DNA of 13,751 bases from Oxalobacter sp. (lineage in GTDB: Bacteria; Pseudomonadota; Gammaproteobacteria; Burkholderiales; Burkholderiaceae_D). Both the position numbers and the translations under genes were made by a program. The notes beneath the pieces were generated by a model, which was not told the origin of the DNA, ran no database searches, and was given only the letters and a program-made list of their open reading frames with translations. Each line of letters starts with the position of its first letter. Position 1 is the first letter of the stretch. The stretch spans positions 1 to 13,751 of the forward strand of contig JAAZED010000027.1 of assembly GCA_012512465.1 (NCBI GenBank), given 5' to 3'. Positions 1 to 8,440 of the stretch are shown piece after piece.

Positions 1-227
1 ATAGCATCAATAGCTGAACGGGTAATACCTGCATTATCCAGCGCCTGCTCAAGAAGGGGGATAATGCGGCGGATATGATCACGCGAGGCCAGCTCGGGGA
101 CCACACCGCCATATTCCGCATGCAGCGCAATCTGGGAATAAAGTGTATGCGACAACAGTCCCTTTTCGGTGTCATACAGGGCGACACCGGTTTCATCGCA
201 GGAAGTTTCGATACCCAGAACAATCAT
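1..227 (-). CDS. tsaD: TsaD, tRNA threonylcarbamoyladenosine transferase, N-terminal part (runs off the left edge)
   Basis: The reverse strand from the ATG at 227 gives an open frame of 75 codons to the window edge. It begins [19 protein letters not shown] and contains PELASRDH around residues 45-52. Both are signature stretches of the TsaD/Kae1/Qri7 family (ASKHA fold). In bacteria TsaD, with TsaB and TsaE, transfers the threonylcarbamoyl group from threonylcarbamoyl-AMP to A37 of ANN-decoding tRNAs, giving t6A; it is cytoplasmic and normally essential. Only about a fifth of the usual ~340 residues is present; the metal-binding histidines lie outside the window. No strong Shine-Dalgarno is visible before this ATG, but the start matches the family N-terminus. 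The gene is divergent from the adjacent tRNA-Lys gene. Family identification is firm. Confidence 0.95.
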   Translation of the reverse strand, partial: MIVLGIETSCDETGVALYDTEKGLLSHTLYSQIALHAEYGGVVPELASRDHIRRIIPLLEQALDNAGITRSAIDA

Positions 228-296
228 GAAATACGCGCCAACACAAGGTAAAATGAAAAAAACAGCAAAATTAAGCAGCAAGTGTACCTCAATTTA

Positions 297-326
297 TTGA
301 CAGGCATATTTTTTGCTGATTATAAT
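297..326 (+). promoter_or_regulatory. sigma70-type promoter of tRNA-Lys
   Basis: A perfect -35 TTGACA at 297-302 and a perfect -10 TATAAT at 321-326 are separated by 18 bases. Transcription would start near 332-334, only a few bases before the mature tRNA 5' end at 338. This is what a stable-RNA promoter looks like. Seen directly in the sequence; activity is inferred. Confidence 0.88.
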
Positions 327-337
327 GGCGATCTTTC

Positions 338-413
338 GGGTCGTTAGCTCAGTTGGTAGAGCAGCGGACTTTTAATCCGTTGGTCGCAGGTTCGAGCCCT
401 GCACGGCCTACCA
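338..413 (+). tRNA. tRNA-Lys (anticodon UUU)
   Basis: A 76-base cloverleaf can be drawn by hand. The acceptor GGGTCGT pairs with ACGGCCT (first pair G-U, one internal T-G pair). It has a D-loop with AGTTGGTAGA, a five-pair anticodon stem around the loop CTTTTAA with anticodon TTT, a GCAGG/CCTGC T-stem around TTCGAGC, discriminator A and an encoded CCA at 411-413. It reads AAA/AAG lysine codons. A37 is present, consistent with t6A modification. A sigma70 promoter lies just upstream and an intrinsic terminator just downstream, so it appears to be a single-gene transcription unit. Confidence 0.97.
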
Positions 414-421
414 GAAATATC

Positions 422-457
422 AAGGGGTTACGTTTAGGCGTAATCCCTTTTGTTTTT
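422..457 (+). terminator. intrinsic terminator of tRNA-Lys
   Basis: AAGGGGTTACG at 422-432 pairs with CGTAATCCCTT at 439-449 (11 pairs, one G-U) around a six-base loop. It is followed by a T-rich tract (450-457). It begins eight bases after the tRNA CCA end. The next 220 bases up to 682 contain no gene that I can support, only the promoter region of the following gene. Confidence 0.85.
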
Positions 458-623
458 CCCGTTTATTCGGGCTCAAAACCCCGTTGGCAAAACTAGATCA
501 CCGGCATCAACATACTGCCGGATCCACTCCTGCCCTTCCATTTCCTACACATTTAACAGTATTTGAAACTGCAATGCAACAAATGTTTCGCTTGGTAATA
601 ATGCGTGATTCTCTGACTCGAAT

Positions 624-651
624 TTGACACTATATAAGTAAGAAATACTCA
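624..651 (+). promoter_or_regulatory. probable promoter of the His-rich exported protein
   Basis: A perfect -35 TTGACA lies at 624-629, and a weaker -10 TACTCA lies at 646-651 after a 16-base spacer. TATATAAG at 631-638 is an alternative -10, but I see no convincing -35 for it. The proposed -10 lies in the centre of a perfect inverted repeat (638-663, listed separately), suggesting that the promoter is regulated. Confidence 0.45.
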
Positions 652-663
652 TTACTTTCTTAC
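638..663. promoter_or_regulatory. perfect 8-bp inverted repeat over the promoter/5' leader (candidate operator)
   Basis: GTAAGAAA at 638-645 and TTTCTTAC at 656-663 are exact reverse complements separated by 10 bases. The repeat covers the proposed -10 of the His-rich gene and ends 8 bases before its Shine-Dalgarno (671-676). The dyad size fits a dimeric repressor or activator site; a leader hairpin is the alternative. Symmetry is seen directly; function is inferred. Confidence 0.45.
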
Positions 664-681
664 CTCTCACAGGAGAACATC

Positions 682-975
682 ATGAAAAAACGCACAATTA
701 TTTATACCGCACTGGCGCTTGTCCTCTCCGTGGGAGCAGGGGTTGCATTCGCACACGGCGGACATTTTTATCACAAGGGTTATTCAGATCATGGGGGTTA
801 TGAACAACACAACCGGCATTGGGGAAATGCTCAAAAACACGCGCGATATTACAACCAGGAGTCATCTCAAACCGGGACAGTCGCCTTTGAACAACATGGC
901 GAAGGTCACGAGCAAGTCGCCGACAACGCTACCTATCACCAGCGTGAAATGAAAGACCCAAGCCATAGACAATAA
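682..975 (+). CDS. small exported histidine-rich protein, putative periplasmic metal binder
   Basis: A 97-residue protein whose start is fixed by AGGAGA at 671-676, five bases before the ATG. Residues 1-24 form a typical Sec signal peptide: KKR, a hydrophobic core, and a cleavage site AFA before His25. The predicted mature chain of 73 residues contains 11 histidines, several tyrosines and glutamines, and no cysteine. The densest part (residues 25-53) has the pattern HGGH, HKG, DHGG, QHNRHW. Such composition suggests binding of Ni, Zn, Cu or Co in the periplasm, by composition only; I recognise no named family. It is transcribed alone between its own promoter with an inverted repeat and a terminator at 999-1033. 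The mature N-terminus would itself be a histidine, a ligand type used by some copper proteins. Confidence 0.75.
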   Translation: MKKRTIIYTALALVLSVGAGVAFAHGGHFYHKGYSDHGGYEQHNRHWGNAQKHARYYNQESSQTGTVAFEQHGEGHEQVADNATYHQREMKDPSHRQ

Positions 976-998
976 CCTCTGGACAACCCGTCACCCCG

Positions 999-1033
999 AA
1001 AAAGCATCCTCACGGATGCTTTTTCTCTTTTTT
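999..1033. terminator. intrinsic terminator, probably bidirectional
   Basis: AAAAGCATCC-type arms at 999-1009 and 1014-1024 form an 11-pair stem with a four-base loop. On the plus strand a T-rich tract follows to 1033, ending the His-rich gene. On the minus strand the stem ends in five T, so it can also end the convergent small gene and the long minus-strand block. The stop codon of that minus-strand gene (1010-1012) lies in the loop and stem edge. Confidence 0.85.
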
Positions 1034-1219
1034 ATCGGATTCATTTTTTCTTCGCCTCCAGATTCTTGTGTTCGGACAACGAACCCATGGGCCATATTTC
1101 ATTTCGGATTCCTCACCAGACAATAGCTCCTGCATCTGCCGGCTCGCCTGTTGCTGCGTCTCCTGCGCTTTTTCGTAAGCCTTTTCGGCCTGCTTGTATA
1201 AATCTTTCAGGTACGTCAT
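1010..1219 (-). CDS. small basic protein of unknown function (69 aa)
   Basis: Starting at the ATG at 1219, preceded by a GAGGTG ribosome binding site at good spacing, the frame encodes 69 residues; a GTG at 1228 would add three. Residues 1-35 are rich in Lys, Glu, Gln and Ala with heptad-like spacing, suggesting an amphipathic helix or short coiled coil. A turn containing GPWVRCPNTRIWRRR follows, then a strongly charged Lys/Glu tail. No signal peptide or membrane segment. It starts 32 bases after the stop of the 411-aa gene and ends within the terminator hairpin, so it looks like the last gene of that operon. I do not recognise a family. The ribosome binding site, operon position and terminator placement are the evidence that it is real. 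Confidence 0.55.
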   Translation of the reverse strand: MTYLKDLYKQAEKAYEKAQETQQQASRQMQELLSGEESEMKYGPWVRCPNTRIWRRRKNESDKKEKKHP

Positions 1220-1251
1220 TTTCGTCACCTCACATAGTCAGACCAATAACT

Positions 1252-2487
1252 TCAGGCAAATGCAAGCGGGATATCCCTGTTTTTATAGATCTCCAGTATT
1301 CCCAGACCATTTACTTTGATACCGACACCCCTTTCCTCACCGGATCGGGAATCGTCGGTAATTCGGGCGCGACCTTTCTCATCAATGCAAAACTCTCCAC
1401 TTGAATCCAGAATCAGGGCGCCTGACATGGAACACAACTCGGCCCTGATCTTTCGGGGCAAATTCTGAAACTTCTTGTTATGAGTAATGTTTTTGACCAG
1501 GGCATCCCGCAGTTTCCGTTTCACGCTTCCGGAATCGTGCTGGATACGATCCAGCTGTCTGGTTTTGCGGCGTAGCTGAGTCAGTATGCCAATACTGGCT
1601 TTTCTGCCATAAAAAGCCATATCCAGCGATGTCAGATAGGCGGCTTTCCTGACATCCAGCTCATCTTGTGAATGGCGTTTGTCAAATAACTCATCGACCA
1701 GAAGAGTATGTGGAAAATACTGCCACTGAGAAAAAGCATAGGCAAAAATCAGTTTCCGGTTTTTAAAAAGCAGAATTTCTCCTTTTTCCGTCAACATGAC
1801 TGCCATTTTGTTGCGCGTTCCGGTCCAGGATGCGACATCTGCCACGTCAATGGGCGCATAGACCTCCTGTACCTTTCTATGGCTTTCTGAAAACGGGATA
1901 ATGGATTCGATTCCCAGAATATCTCCGCTTGTATTTATGGCAAGCAATGTCCCGTTACTGGATCCCAGGATATGCACACCCTCCTCATCAGCCAGCTGGA
2001 AAAAATTGTATCCGCCTTTCATGGTCTTATTGAGATAGATTCCGACAGTATGTGTCCACTTTTTCTTTTCGAGGGACCTCATCGCCCATTTCTTGTATAC
2101 CTGTATCAGTTGAAAGACCACATCGGCACTTTGCGCATTCATAAACCGAGAAGCGGCCCGTTCGATTGATTCCTGTACAAAACCCGCATCAGGAAACTCC
2201 TTCGGGTCGCCCGCTTCATGCAGTGTACGGATAATCTCTTCAATCAGTGATTTTTCCTCCACAGAGAAAGGCATTCGCCTCTGCATCACAAAATAGATAC
2301 GCGACTTTTTGCTAAGAAAGATTTTAAGCCTGTGATGCGTGTCATAAGTCACCTTTTGAAGTGGCGTAACAGCATCTGTATATGGCCCACTCAGTTTTGA
2401 CTGGCTGGTCAGCGGCTGAATATATCTGTCCAGCATTTCCCGAAAAACCACGATTTCCCTTTCCCGGTTTTCATAATGTGTGTTCAT
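1252..2487 (-). CDS. uncharacterised 411-aa protein; N-domain shared with the 10255-10587 gene, C-terminal half possibly diadenylate-cyclase-like
   Basis: The start is set by AAGGAG at 2494-2499, six bases before the ATG. No signal peptide or membrane segment, so cytoplasmic. Residues about 8-92 align without gaps to the 110-aa protein encoded at 10255-10587, defining a shared N-domain. Residues about 93-150 are helical and charged. Residues about 165-260 look like a beta-rich domain with GTLLAINTSGDI and EILLFKNRKL. Residues about 280-411 resemble, by eye, the DisA_N/DAC fold: a helix then SIGILT, SGALILDSSGEF at 355-366, and VGIKVNGLGILEIYKNR at 388-404. The canonical DGA motif would be SGA and the RHR position SRS, so catalysis is doubtful. 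The gene lies 85 bases after the outer-membrane channel frame and just before the 69-aa gene, on the same strand. It may be co-transcribed with the pump. The DAC assignment is tentative. Confidence 0.8.
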   Translation of the reverse strand: MNTHYENREREIVVFREMLDRYIQPLTSQSKLSGPYTDAVTPLQKVTYDTHHRLKIFLSKKSRIYFVMQRRMPFSVEEKSLIEEIIRTLHEAGDPKEFPDAGFVQESIERAASRFMNAQSADVVFQLIQVYKKWAMRSLEKKKWTHTVGIYLNKTMKGGYNFFQLADEEGVHILGSSNGTLLAINTSGDILGIESIIPFSESHRKVQEVYAPIDVADVASWTGTRNKMAVMLTEKGEILLFKNRKLIFAYAFSQWQYFPHTLLVDELFDKRHSQDELDVRKAAYLTSLDMAFYGRKASIGILTQLRRKTRQLDRIQHDSGSVKRKLRDALVKNITHNKKFQNLPRKIRAELCSMSGALILDSSGEFCIDEKGRARITDDSRSGEERGVGIKVNGLGILEIYKNRDIPLAFA

Positions 2488-2572
2488 GTCCCACTCCTTT
2501 CATGGCAGGGTTCCTGCAAAAATGAATTATTTCCTGATGCTTTGCATCCCGTTCCCGATCGTTCTTTCCTGT

Positions 2573-3994
2573 TCAGCTCCACCCCCCGCCCAGCGCCTTG
2601 TACAGGGCAAGCGCATTGGACTCCCGCAAAAGCCGCGTTCCAATCAGGCTGCTTTGTGCGGCATAAAGGGTTCGCTGCGCATCAAGCACATTGATATAAC
2701 TCGCAACACCTGCCTCATACCGTACGGAAGCATGCTGGTAACTTCTGCCTGTGGATGCCACCAGTGACTCCTGCGATTTGAGCTGTATCTGCATGTTTTC
2801 CTGCTGGACAAGCGCATCGGCCACTTCTCTGAAAGCCACCTGTATGGTTTTCTCATAACGTGCAACCGCCATGTCACGCTAGGCTTCGGACATTTCCAGT
2901 CGTGCAATATTTCTTCCTGTATCAAAAATGGGCACAACCAGTTGCGGACTGAATACCCAGTGCCTGCCGCCGGCGTCAAACAGATTGCTATAGTCAGAAC
3001 TCATCCGTCCCAGCCCTGCTGTCAGGCTGATCGTGGGGAAAAAGTTGGCGCGGGCTGCTCCGATATTGGCATTGGTCCCTTTGAGCAAATGCTCAGCCGC
3101 CTGTATATCCGGGCGGTTTTCTAGCAGCGAGGAAGGGAGCCCTTCCGGGATATCCTGCAAGGCGACAATCTCTGACAGTTTCCTCACTTCGGGCAGGTCT
3201 TTCGGCAGGGGTGAACCCATCAGAAGCACGAGATAATTTTCATCCTGTCCCACCTTGGTTGCCAGCACTGCCAGACTGGTGCGCGCTTCTTCCACCAGCG
3301 TTTGCGCCTGGCTGACATCCAGGTCGGATGCCACGCCAGCGGCAAATTTTTTCTCAACCAGTTCGAGGTTTTCCTCGCGATTTTTCAGCGTGGCCGCTGT
3401 CAAATCATGGATTTCCCTGTCAGCAACCAGTTGCAGGTACATGCCTGCTGTTTCTGCCACCAGGCTGAGGCGGGCTGATTTCGCATCCGCCTCAACGGAA
3501 TGAAAGGTTTCCAGCGCCTGTTCCGTCAGGTTGCGCACCCGCCCGAACAAATCGAGTTCGAAAGCACTGAATCCCAATGAAGCGGTATATTGACGCGAGA
3601 CCCCCTCTACTCCCCGGCTGTTGAATTCTGCGGGGAGGCGCTGGGATGTTCCTCCTGTGCTGGCATTAATGGTTGGCAACAGATCTGCACGCTGTATGCG
3701 GTATTGCGCCCTCGTCTTTTCGATATTGAGTATCGCCACCTTCAGGTCACGGTTGTTTTCGATGGCGATTTCAATAACGCGCTGCATGGTTTCATCCCTG
3801 AAAAAAGCTTTCCACTCAGGTAATGCGACCTCAACAGCCTGGTCTGCCGGTTTTTCTGCTGCGGTATAGGTTGGTGCAACCGGTGCCTCTGGCCGGATAT
3901 ATTCGGGTGCCAGAGAACACCCTGCCAGTGCCGACGCAACAAGAACCGGTATCACACATCTGATAAAGCGCGGGAGTTTGCTTTTATCATTCAT
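2573..3994 (-). pseudogene. OprM/NodT-type outer-membrane efflux channel, interrupted by one in-frame TAG
   Basis: The 474-codon frame encodes an outer-membrane factor (OEP family) of normal length. It has a lipoprotein signal with LAGC and Cys26, the typical CSLAPEYIRPEAPV start, VSRQYTASLGFSAFELDLFGR around residue 145, ENRPDIQAAEHLL in the second repeat, and a C-terminus ending ALGGGWS. The frame is broken only by TAG at 2879-2881 (codon 372), between LEMSEA and RDMAVARYEKT. Homologues commonly have Gln here, so a CAG-to-TAG change is the simplest explanation. Termination would remove about 100 residues, including a large part of the second helical hairpin needed for the trimeric tunnel. 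The ATG at 3994 overlaps the pump stop by eight bases, with AAGGAG at 4001-4006 inside the pump gene. An in-frame ATG at 4012 has poorer support. It is either a recent nonsense allele, a readthrough case or a sequence error. Confidence 0.85.
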
Positions 3995-6900
3995 CTTCGT
4001 CTCCTTCTTCAATTGGCAATGCCTCCTGCTCGGTTTTTGCTTTTTCAGCCGCTTTTTTGCGTGAGACGAAGAAATTGGTCACAATCATGTAAAAGATCGG
4101 CGTGAAGTAAATGCCCAGGCTGGTTGCCGCCGTCATCCCACAGACAACCGCCGTACCCAGCGCATTCTGACCACCCGAACCCGCCGAATTGCTGATCATG
4201 AGCGGCACCACACCTAAAATGAAAGCCAGTGACGTCATGATGATGGGACGCAGGCGCATCCTGACAGCCTGGACTGTCGCATCGTAAAGAGATGCGCCCT
4301 TTTCATGCAGATCTTTGGCAAACTCCACTATCAGGATGGAATTTTTGGCAGAAAGACCGATAATCGTCAGCAACCCGATCTGGAAGTACACATCGTTGTT
4401 CATCCCGCGGGCCCATACCCCTAAAAGCGACCCGATTATCCCTGTCGGAACAACCAGCAGTACGGAAAGGGGAATAGACCAGCTTTCGTACAAGGCAGCA
4501 AGACACAGAAAGACAACCAGGAGGGAAATGGCATACAGCATAGGGGCCTGGGAACCGGACATTTTTTCCTGGTAGGAAATCCCCGTCCAGTCAAAATCAA
4601 ATCCCGGCGGCAGCTCCCTTCCCAGCTCTTCCATGGCACGCATGGCAGCGCCAGTACTCTTGCCCGGAGCTGGCTGGCCCAGAATTTCGATAGAAGGCAG
4701 ACCGCCGTATCTTTCCAGGCGCGGAGACGCCGGTTCCATATGCATGGAAATAAAGGAAGAAAACGGTACCATCTCGCCCAGCTCATTGCGGATACGATAT
4801 CTGCCGATATCACTTGCCTGTGTGCGGTAAGGCGCTTCTGCCTGCATGAAGACTTTTTTGGTCCGCCCCTTGTCCATGAAATCATTGACATAGTAACTTC
4901 CCCAATAAACCGCAAGGGCATTGTTGATTTCCCCTTTGGAAAGACTCTGGGCGCCCGCCTTGGCTATATCAATATCCAGGACATACTCATCCACATCATC
5001 CAACCCGTTAGGGCGGACTGCCGCCAGATCCGGGTGTTTCGCCGCCTTTTCCAGCAGTTCGTTTCTGGCATTCATCAGGGCGGCATGCCCCTGCCCCGCC
5101 CTGTCAATGATCTCGAAGTCAAAACCGGAAGCGCTGCCCAGCTCGATAACGGCCGGGGGTGTGTAAACATAAACAGCCGCCTCTGGTATCCGGGAAAATT
5201 TTTCCGAAGCACGCTCGGCTATGGCAGCGGCTCTCTGGCTCTTGTCCTTGCGTTTTGACCAGTCTTCCAGCATCACAAAGGCCAAACCGGCATTCTGGCT
5301 GTTTCCGCTAAAGCTGACACCGGAAACCGCAAGCACGCATTTGACAAGACCTTTTTCTTCTGTCTGGAAATGCTGCTCTACCTGCTCAAGGACATCCAGG
5401 GTTCGCTCAAACGTCCCGCCGGCAGGTAATTGAACCTCCACGAAAACCAGTCCCTGGTCTTCTTCCGGAATAAAACCTGATGGCAGGCGTATGAACATGA
5501 AAGCAATGAGCACTAATCCGACGGCAAACCCGAACAGACATTTTGCCGGGCGCTTGACGATGCGCCCCACCTGGCTCTGATACCTGATACTCACCTTGTC
5601 AAACCAGCGATTGAACCACCCGAAAAACCCGGTTGTTCTGTGAGGCATTTTTTCCGGCAACATGGTGGCGCAAAGCGCAGGGGTCAGGATCATGGCCACT
5701 ATGACAGAGAGGGTCATGGCGGTAACAATCGTGATGGAAAACTGCCGGAAAATCACGCCGGTTGATCCATCCAGGAAAGCCATGGGAACAAAAACTGCAG
5801 CAATCACCATGGCAACGCCGACCAGTGCGCCGGTTATCTGGTCCATGGATTTTTTGGCTGCCTCTTTGGGACCGACTCCCTCTTCATGCATGATCCGCTC
5901 GACGTTTTCCACAACGACAATAGCATCATCAACCAAAAGGCCGATCGCCAGCACCATGCCGAACATGGTGAGCGAATTGATGGAAAACCCAGCCGCAGCC
6001 AGTACGCCGAATGTGCCCAGGAGCACCACCGGAATCGCAATCGTCGGGATAAGAGTTGCCCTGAAATTCTGCATGAACAGGAACATCACAAGAAACACCA
6101 GGACAATCGCTTCCGCCAGTGTGTGAAAAACAGAGGAGATGGAAAGCTTTACAAACGGTGTTGTGTCATAGGCATAAACATGTTTGAATCCGGTCGGGTA
6201 AAAACGCGAAAGTGAATCCAGTTCCTTTTTGATACCAGCAGCTGTTTCCAGTGCATTGGCGCCGGATGCCAGTTTGATTGCCAGCCCTGCAGACGGCTTT
6301 CCGTTGAACCGGGAGCGCGCCTTGAATATTTCATTATTCAGTTCCATCCGGGCGATATCCCTGAGGTACAGGTTGGATCCGTCCGGATTGATCCTGACAA
6401 AGATATCCTCAAATTCCTTCACACTCTTGAGCCGGGATGCCGCATTGATCGTCACATTCAGTTGCTGCCCTTCCGGAGCAGGCCCCATTCCGATCTGCCC
6501 TCCGGTTACCTGCATGTTCTGTTGCTTAACGATTGAGATGACATCAGAGGGATTCAGTCTGTACTGATCCATCTTTATCGGATCCAGCCATATACGCATC
6601 GCATACTGCGCGCCAAAAAGCGTGGTATCACCTACCCCGGGAAGGCGGCCAACGATATCCTGAATGTTGGATGCGATATAGTCGGCAATATCCGACTCAT
6701 CCATGCTTCCGTCTTCAGAAATGAAGGCAATTGCATGCATGTAGTTCTTGACGGATTTGGTGACGGAAATACCCTGGCGTTGCACTTCTTCGGGAAGAAG
6801 CGGCTGTGCAAGCTGCAGCTTGTTTTGAACCTGTACCTGTGCAATATCGATATCCGTTCCGGCCTTGAAGGCAAAATTGACCGTCGCCTGCCCCGATGAA

Positions 6901-7148
6901 TCACTGTTGGAGTACATATAGATCAGGTTGTCGATTCCCTTCATCTGCTGCTCGATCACCTGGGTTACCGTATCCTCAATCGTTTTTGCCGATGCACCCG
7001 GATAAGTTGCTGTCACCGCAATTTCCGGCGCGGCAATCGCGGGGTATTGGGCTACGGGCAGTGTAGAGATGGAAAGTGCTCCTGCCAGCATAATGATGAT
7101 GGCAATCACCCAGGCAAAGATAGGGCGATCAATAAAGAATTTTGCCAT
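3987..7148 (-). CDS. RND multidrug efflux pump, inner-membrane transporter (AcrB/MexB, HAE-1 family)
   Basis: The 1053-residue protein has the full HAE-1 architecture. It starts [17 protein letters not shown] (TM1), then the porter and docking loop to about 330, TM2-TM6 about 337-500, TM7 near 540, the second periplasmic loop to about 865, and TM8-TM12 to about 1028. The proton-relay residues are present: Asp407-Asp408 in [16 protein letters not shown] (TM4) and Lys935 in [13 protein letters not shown] (TM10). The PVAQYP and LPGVGD stretches are typical of AcrB relatives. It exports hydrophobic and amphiphilic compounds from the periplasm and inner membrane through an adaptor and an outer-membrane channel, driven by protons. 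Its ATG follows the adaptor stop by 12 bases, with GGGGAG in the gap. Its 3' end overlaps the channel start. The gene is intact; the substrate cannot be read from the sequence. Confidence 0.97.
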   Translation of the reverse strand: MAKFFIDRPIFAWVIAIIIMLAGALSISTLPVAQYPAIAAPEIAVTATYPGASAKTIEDTVTQVIEQQMKGIDNLIYMYSNSDSSGQATVNFAFKAGTDIDIAQVQVQNKLQLAQPLLPEEVQRQGISVTKSVKNYMHAIAFISEDGSMDESDIADYIASNIQDIVGRLPGVGDTTLFGAQYAMRIWLDPIKMDQYRLNPSDVISIVKQQNMQVTGGQIGMGPAPEGQQLNVTINAASRLKSVKEFEDIFVRINPDGSNLYLRDIARMELNNEIFKARSRFNGKPSAGLAIKLASGANALETAAGIKKELDSLSRFYPTGFKHVYAYDTTPFVKLSISSVFHTLAEAIVLVFLVMFLFMQNFRATLIPTIAIPVVLLGTFGVLAAAGFSINSLTMFGMVLAIGLLVDDAIVVVENVERIMHEEGVGPKEAAKKSMDQITGALVGVAMVIAAVFVPMAFLDGSTGVIFRQFSITIVTAMTLSVIVAMILTPALCATMLPEKMPHRTTGFFGWFNRWFDKVSIRYQSQVGRIVKRPAKCLFGFAVGLVLIAFMFIRLPSGFIPEEDQGLVFVEVQLPAGGTFERTLDVLEQVEQHFQTEEKGLVKCVLAVSGVSFSGNSQNAGLAFVMLEDWSKRKDKSQRAAAIAERASEKFSRIPEAAVYVYTPPAVIELGSASGFDFEIIDRAGQGHAALMNARNELLEKAAKHPDLAAVRPNGLDDVDEYVLDIDIAKAGAQSLSKGEINNALAVYWGSYYVNDFMDKGRTKKVFMQAEAPYRTQASDIGRYRIRNELGEMVPFSSFISMHMEPASPRLERYGGLPSIEILGQPAPGKSTGAAMRAMEELGRELPPGFDFDWTGISYQEKMSGSQAPMLYAISLLVVFLCLAALYESWSIPLSVLLVVPTGIIGSLLGVWARGMNNDVYFQIGLLTIIGLSAKNSILIVEFAKDLHEKGASLYDATVQAVRMRLRPIIMTSLAFILGVVPLMISNSAGSGGQNALGTAVVCGMTAATSLGIYFTPIFYMIVTNFFVSRKKAAEKAKTEQEALPIEEGDEDE

Positions 7149-7160
7149 GATGATCTCCCC

Positions 7161-8429
7161 TTACCCGTTCTGTTCTTCGCTTGCTGAGGAGGCTTTTCCT
7201 GCATCCAAGACGACACCTGAAACCACCTGCCCCGGACGGGCTTTCTGCAGACCATCCACCAATACCCTGTCCCCGTCCTGCAGGCCATCCATCAAGAGCC
7301 ACTGTCCCCTGAAATCACGGTCAACCGTCACATACCGGGTATCGACATAAAACTCGCTTTCTCCCAGCGCTGTTTTTGCAGCTTCAGCGACAAATGCCGC
7401 CGGTTGGGATTTAGTCAGAACATGGACCAGGGTGCGCCCCTTGGTGTCACGTGTAACCGTCTTTTGCGGAACAAGGATGGCATTTTCCCGTACACCTTCT
7501 TCAATAACTGCCCTGACGTACATGCCAGGCAAAAGAATTTTTTCAGGGTTTTCAAAAGTGGCGCGTACATTCACAACACCGGTACTTTGTTCAATGGTTA
7601 CATCAGAAAATTCGAGATTCCCTTCAATCCATTCCGGCTCACTGCCACCTTCTGCAACCGACGCGCTTTTCGCATAAGGACTTCCGTCTTCCAGCACCAG
7701 CCTGACTTTGGCCGCCGTCTGTCCGCTTGACTGGAGCTGGCCATGGGCAAAGGCACGGCGTAACTTCAGGAGTTCACTGCTGGACTGTGTCACATCAACA
7801 TAGACATGCTTTAACTGCTGGATGGTGGACAGCGGATCAGGCTGATTTTGTGTCACCAGCGCTCCCGGTGTGACGAACGAACGCCCGATCCTTCCGGATA
7901 CGGGAGCTGTGATTCTGGTGTAACCAAGATTGATCCGGGCCGTTTCCAGTGCCTGTCGTGCGGCCTCAACACTGCCTTTCGCCTGCCCGTATGCTGCTAC
8001 AGCATCATCGTATTCCTGTTTGCTGACAGCATTGATATCAACAATCTTTGCATATCGTTCAGCAAGCAGTCGGGCAGCGACTACATTGGCTTGAGCTTTG
8101 GAGAGTTCGGCTTTGGCATTGTTGTAGGTTGCCTGGAACAAGGCCGGATCAATCTGGTACAAAACCTGTCCTGCTTTGACATCACTTCCTTCTTCGAAAA
8201 GACGCGTCTGGATAATGCCGCCTACCTGGGGGCGGACTTCTGAAACCATGAGTGCGGAAACCCGTCCCGGCAACTCTGTCGTCAACAATACGCTTTCCGG
8301 CCTGGCGATCATATACCTGACAGCAGGGTTTTCCTTCTGTGGCGCGTCCTCTGAACAGCCGCTCAGAGAAGCCATACAGACAACCAGGCATCCCAGGGTA
8401 ACACCGGTTTTTTTCAGCAAGATTTTCAT
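7161..8429 (-). CDS. RND efflux periplasmic adaptor (membrane fusion protein, AcrA/MexA family), lipoprotein
   Basis: A 422-residue adaptor. The start at 8429 is chosen because AGGAGA (8438-8443) lies eight bases upstream and the protein then begins with a lipoprotein signal with lipobox LSGC (Cys25). An upstream in-frame ATG at 8501 would bury this signal. The mature chain shows SALMVSEVRPQVGGIIQTRLFEEGSDVKAGQVLYQID (first lipoyl half, about 57-95), a helical hairpin with AELSKAQANVVAARLLAERYAKI, the second lipoyl half with YTRITAPVSGRIGRS, then beta-barrel and membrane-proximal domains with VRATFENPEKILLPGMYVRA. It bridges the pump and the outer-membrane channel. It is the first gene of the adaptor-pump-channel operon and lies downstream of lysR in the same direction. 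The ribosome binding site is partly inside a hairpin (8441-8469), suggesting translational control. Confidence 0.95.
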   Translation of the reverse strand: MKILLKKTGVTLGCLVVCMASLSGCSEDAPQKENPAVRYMIARPESVLLTTELPGRVSALMVSEVRPQVGGIIQTRLFEEGSDVKAGQVLYQIDPALFQATYNNAKAELSKAQANVVAARLLAERYAKIVDINAVSKQEYDDAVAAYGQAKGSVEAARQALETARINLGYTRITAPVSGRIGRSFVTPGALVTQNQPDPLSTIQQLKHVYVDVTQSSSELLKLRRAFAHGQLQSSGQTAAKVRLVLEDGSPYAKSASVAEGGSEPEWIEGNLEFSDVTIEQSTGVVNVRATFENPEKILLPGMYVRAVIEEGVRENAILVPQKTVTRDTKGRTLVHVLTKSQPAAFVAEAAKTALGESEFYVDTRYVTVDRDFRGQWLLMDGLQDGDRVLVDGLQKARPGQVVSGVVLDAGKASSASEEQNG

Positions 8430-8440
8430 TTTTATTTTCT

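Noticed and set aside
338..413. tRNA-Lys as a genomic-island attachment site
   Set aside because: I looked for a second copy of the tRNA 3' end in the window and found none; no integrase gene is visible.
4436..4921. 161-codon minus-strand frame overlapping the pump in another frame
   Set aside because: Same-strand shadow of the pump gene, with Arg/Trp/Cys-rich composition typical of out-of-frame reading.
5662..6126. 154-codon plus-strand open frame inside the pump gene
   Set aside because: It is antisense to a strongly conserved RND coding region (TM2-TM7); its Met/Thr/Ala/Ser-rich content is what the complement of hydrophobic codons gives, and no ribosome binding site precedes it.
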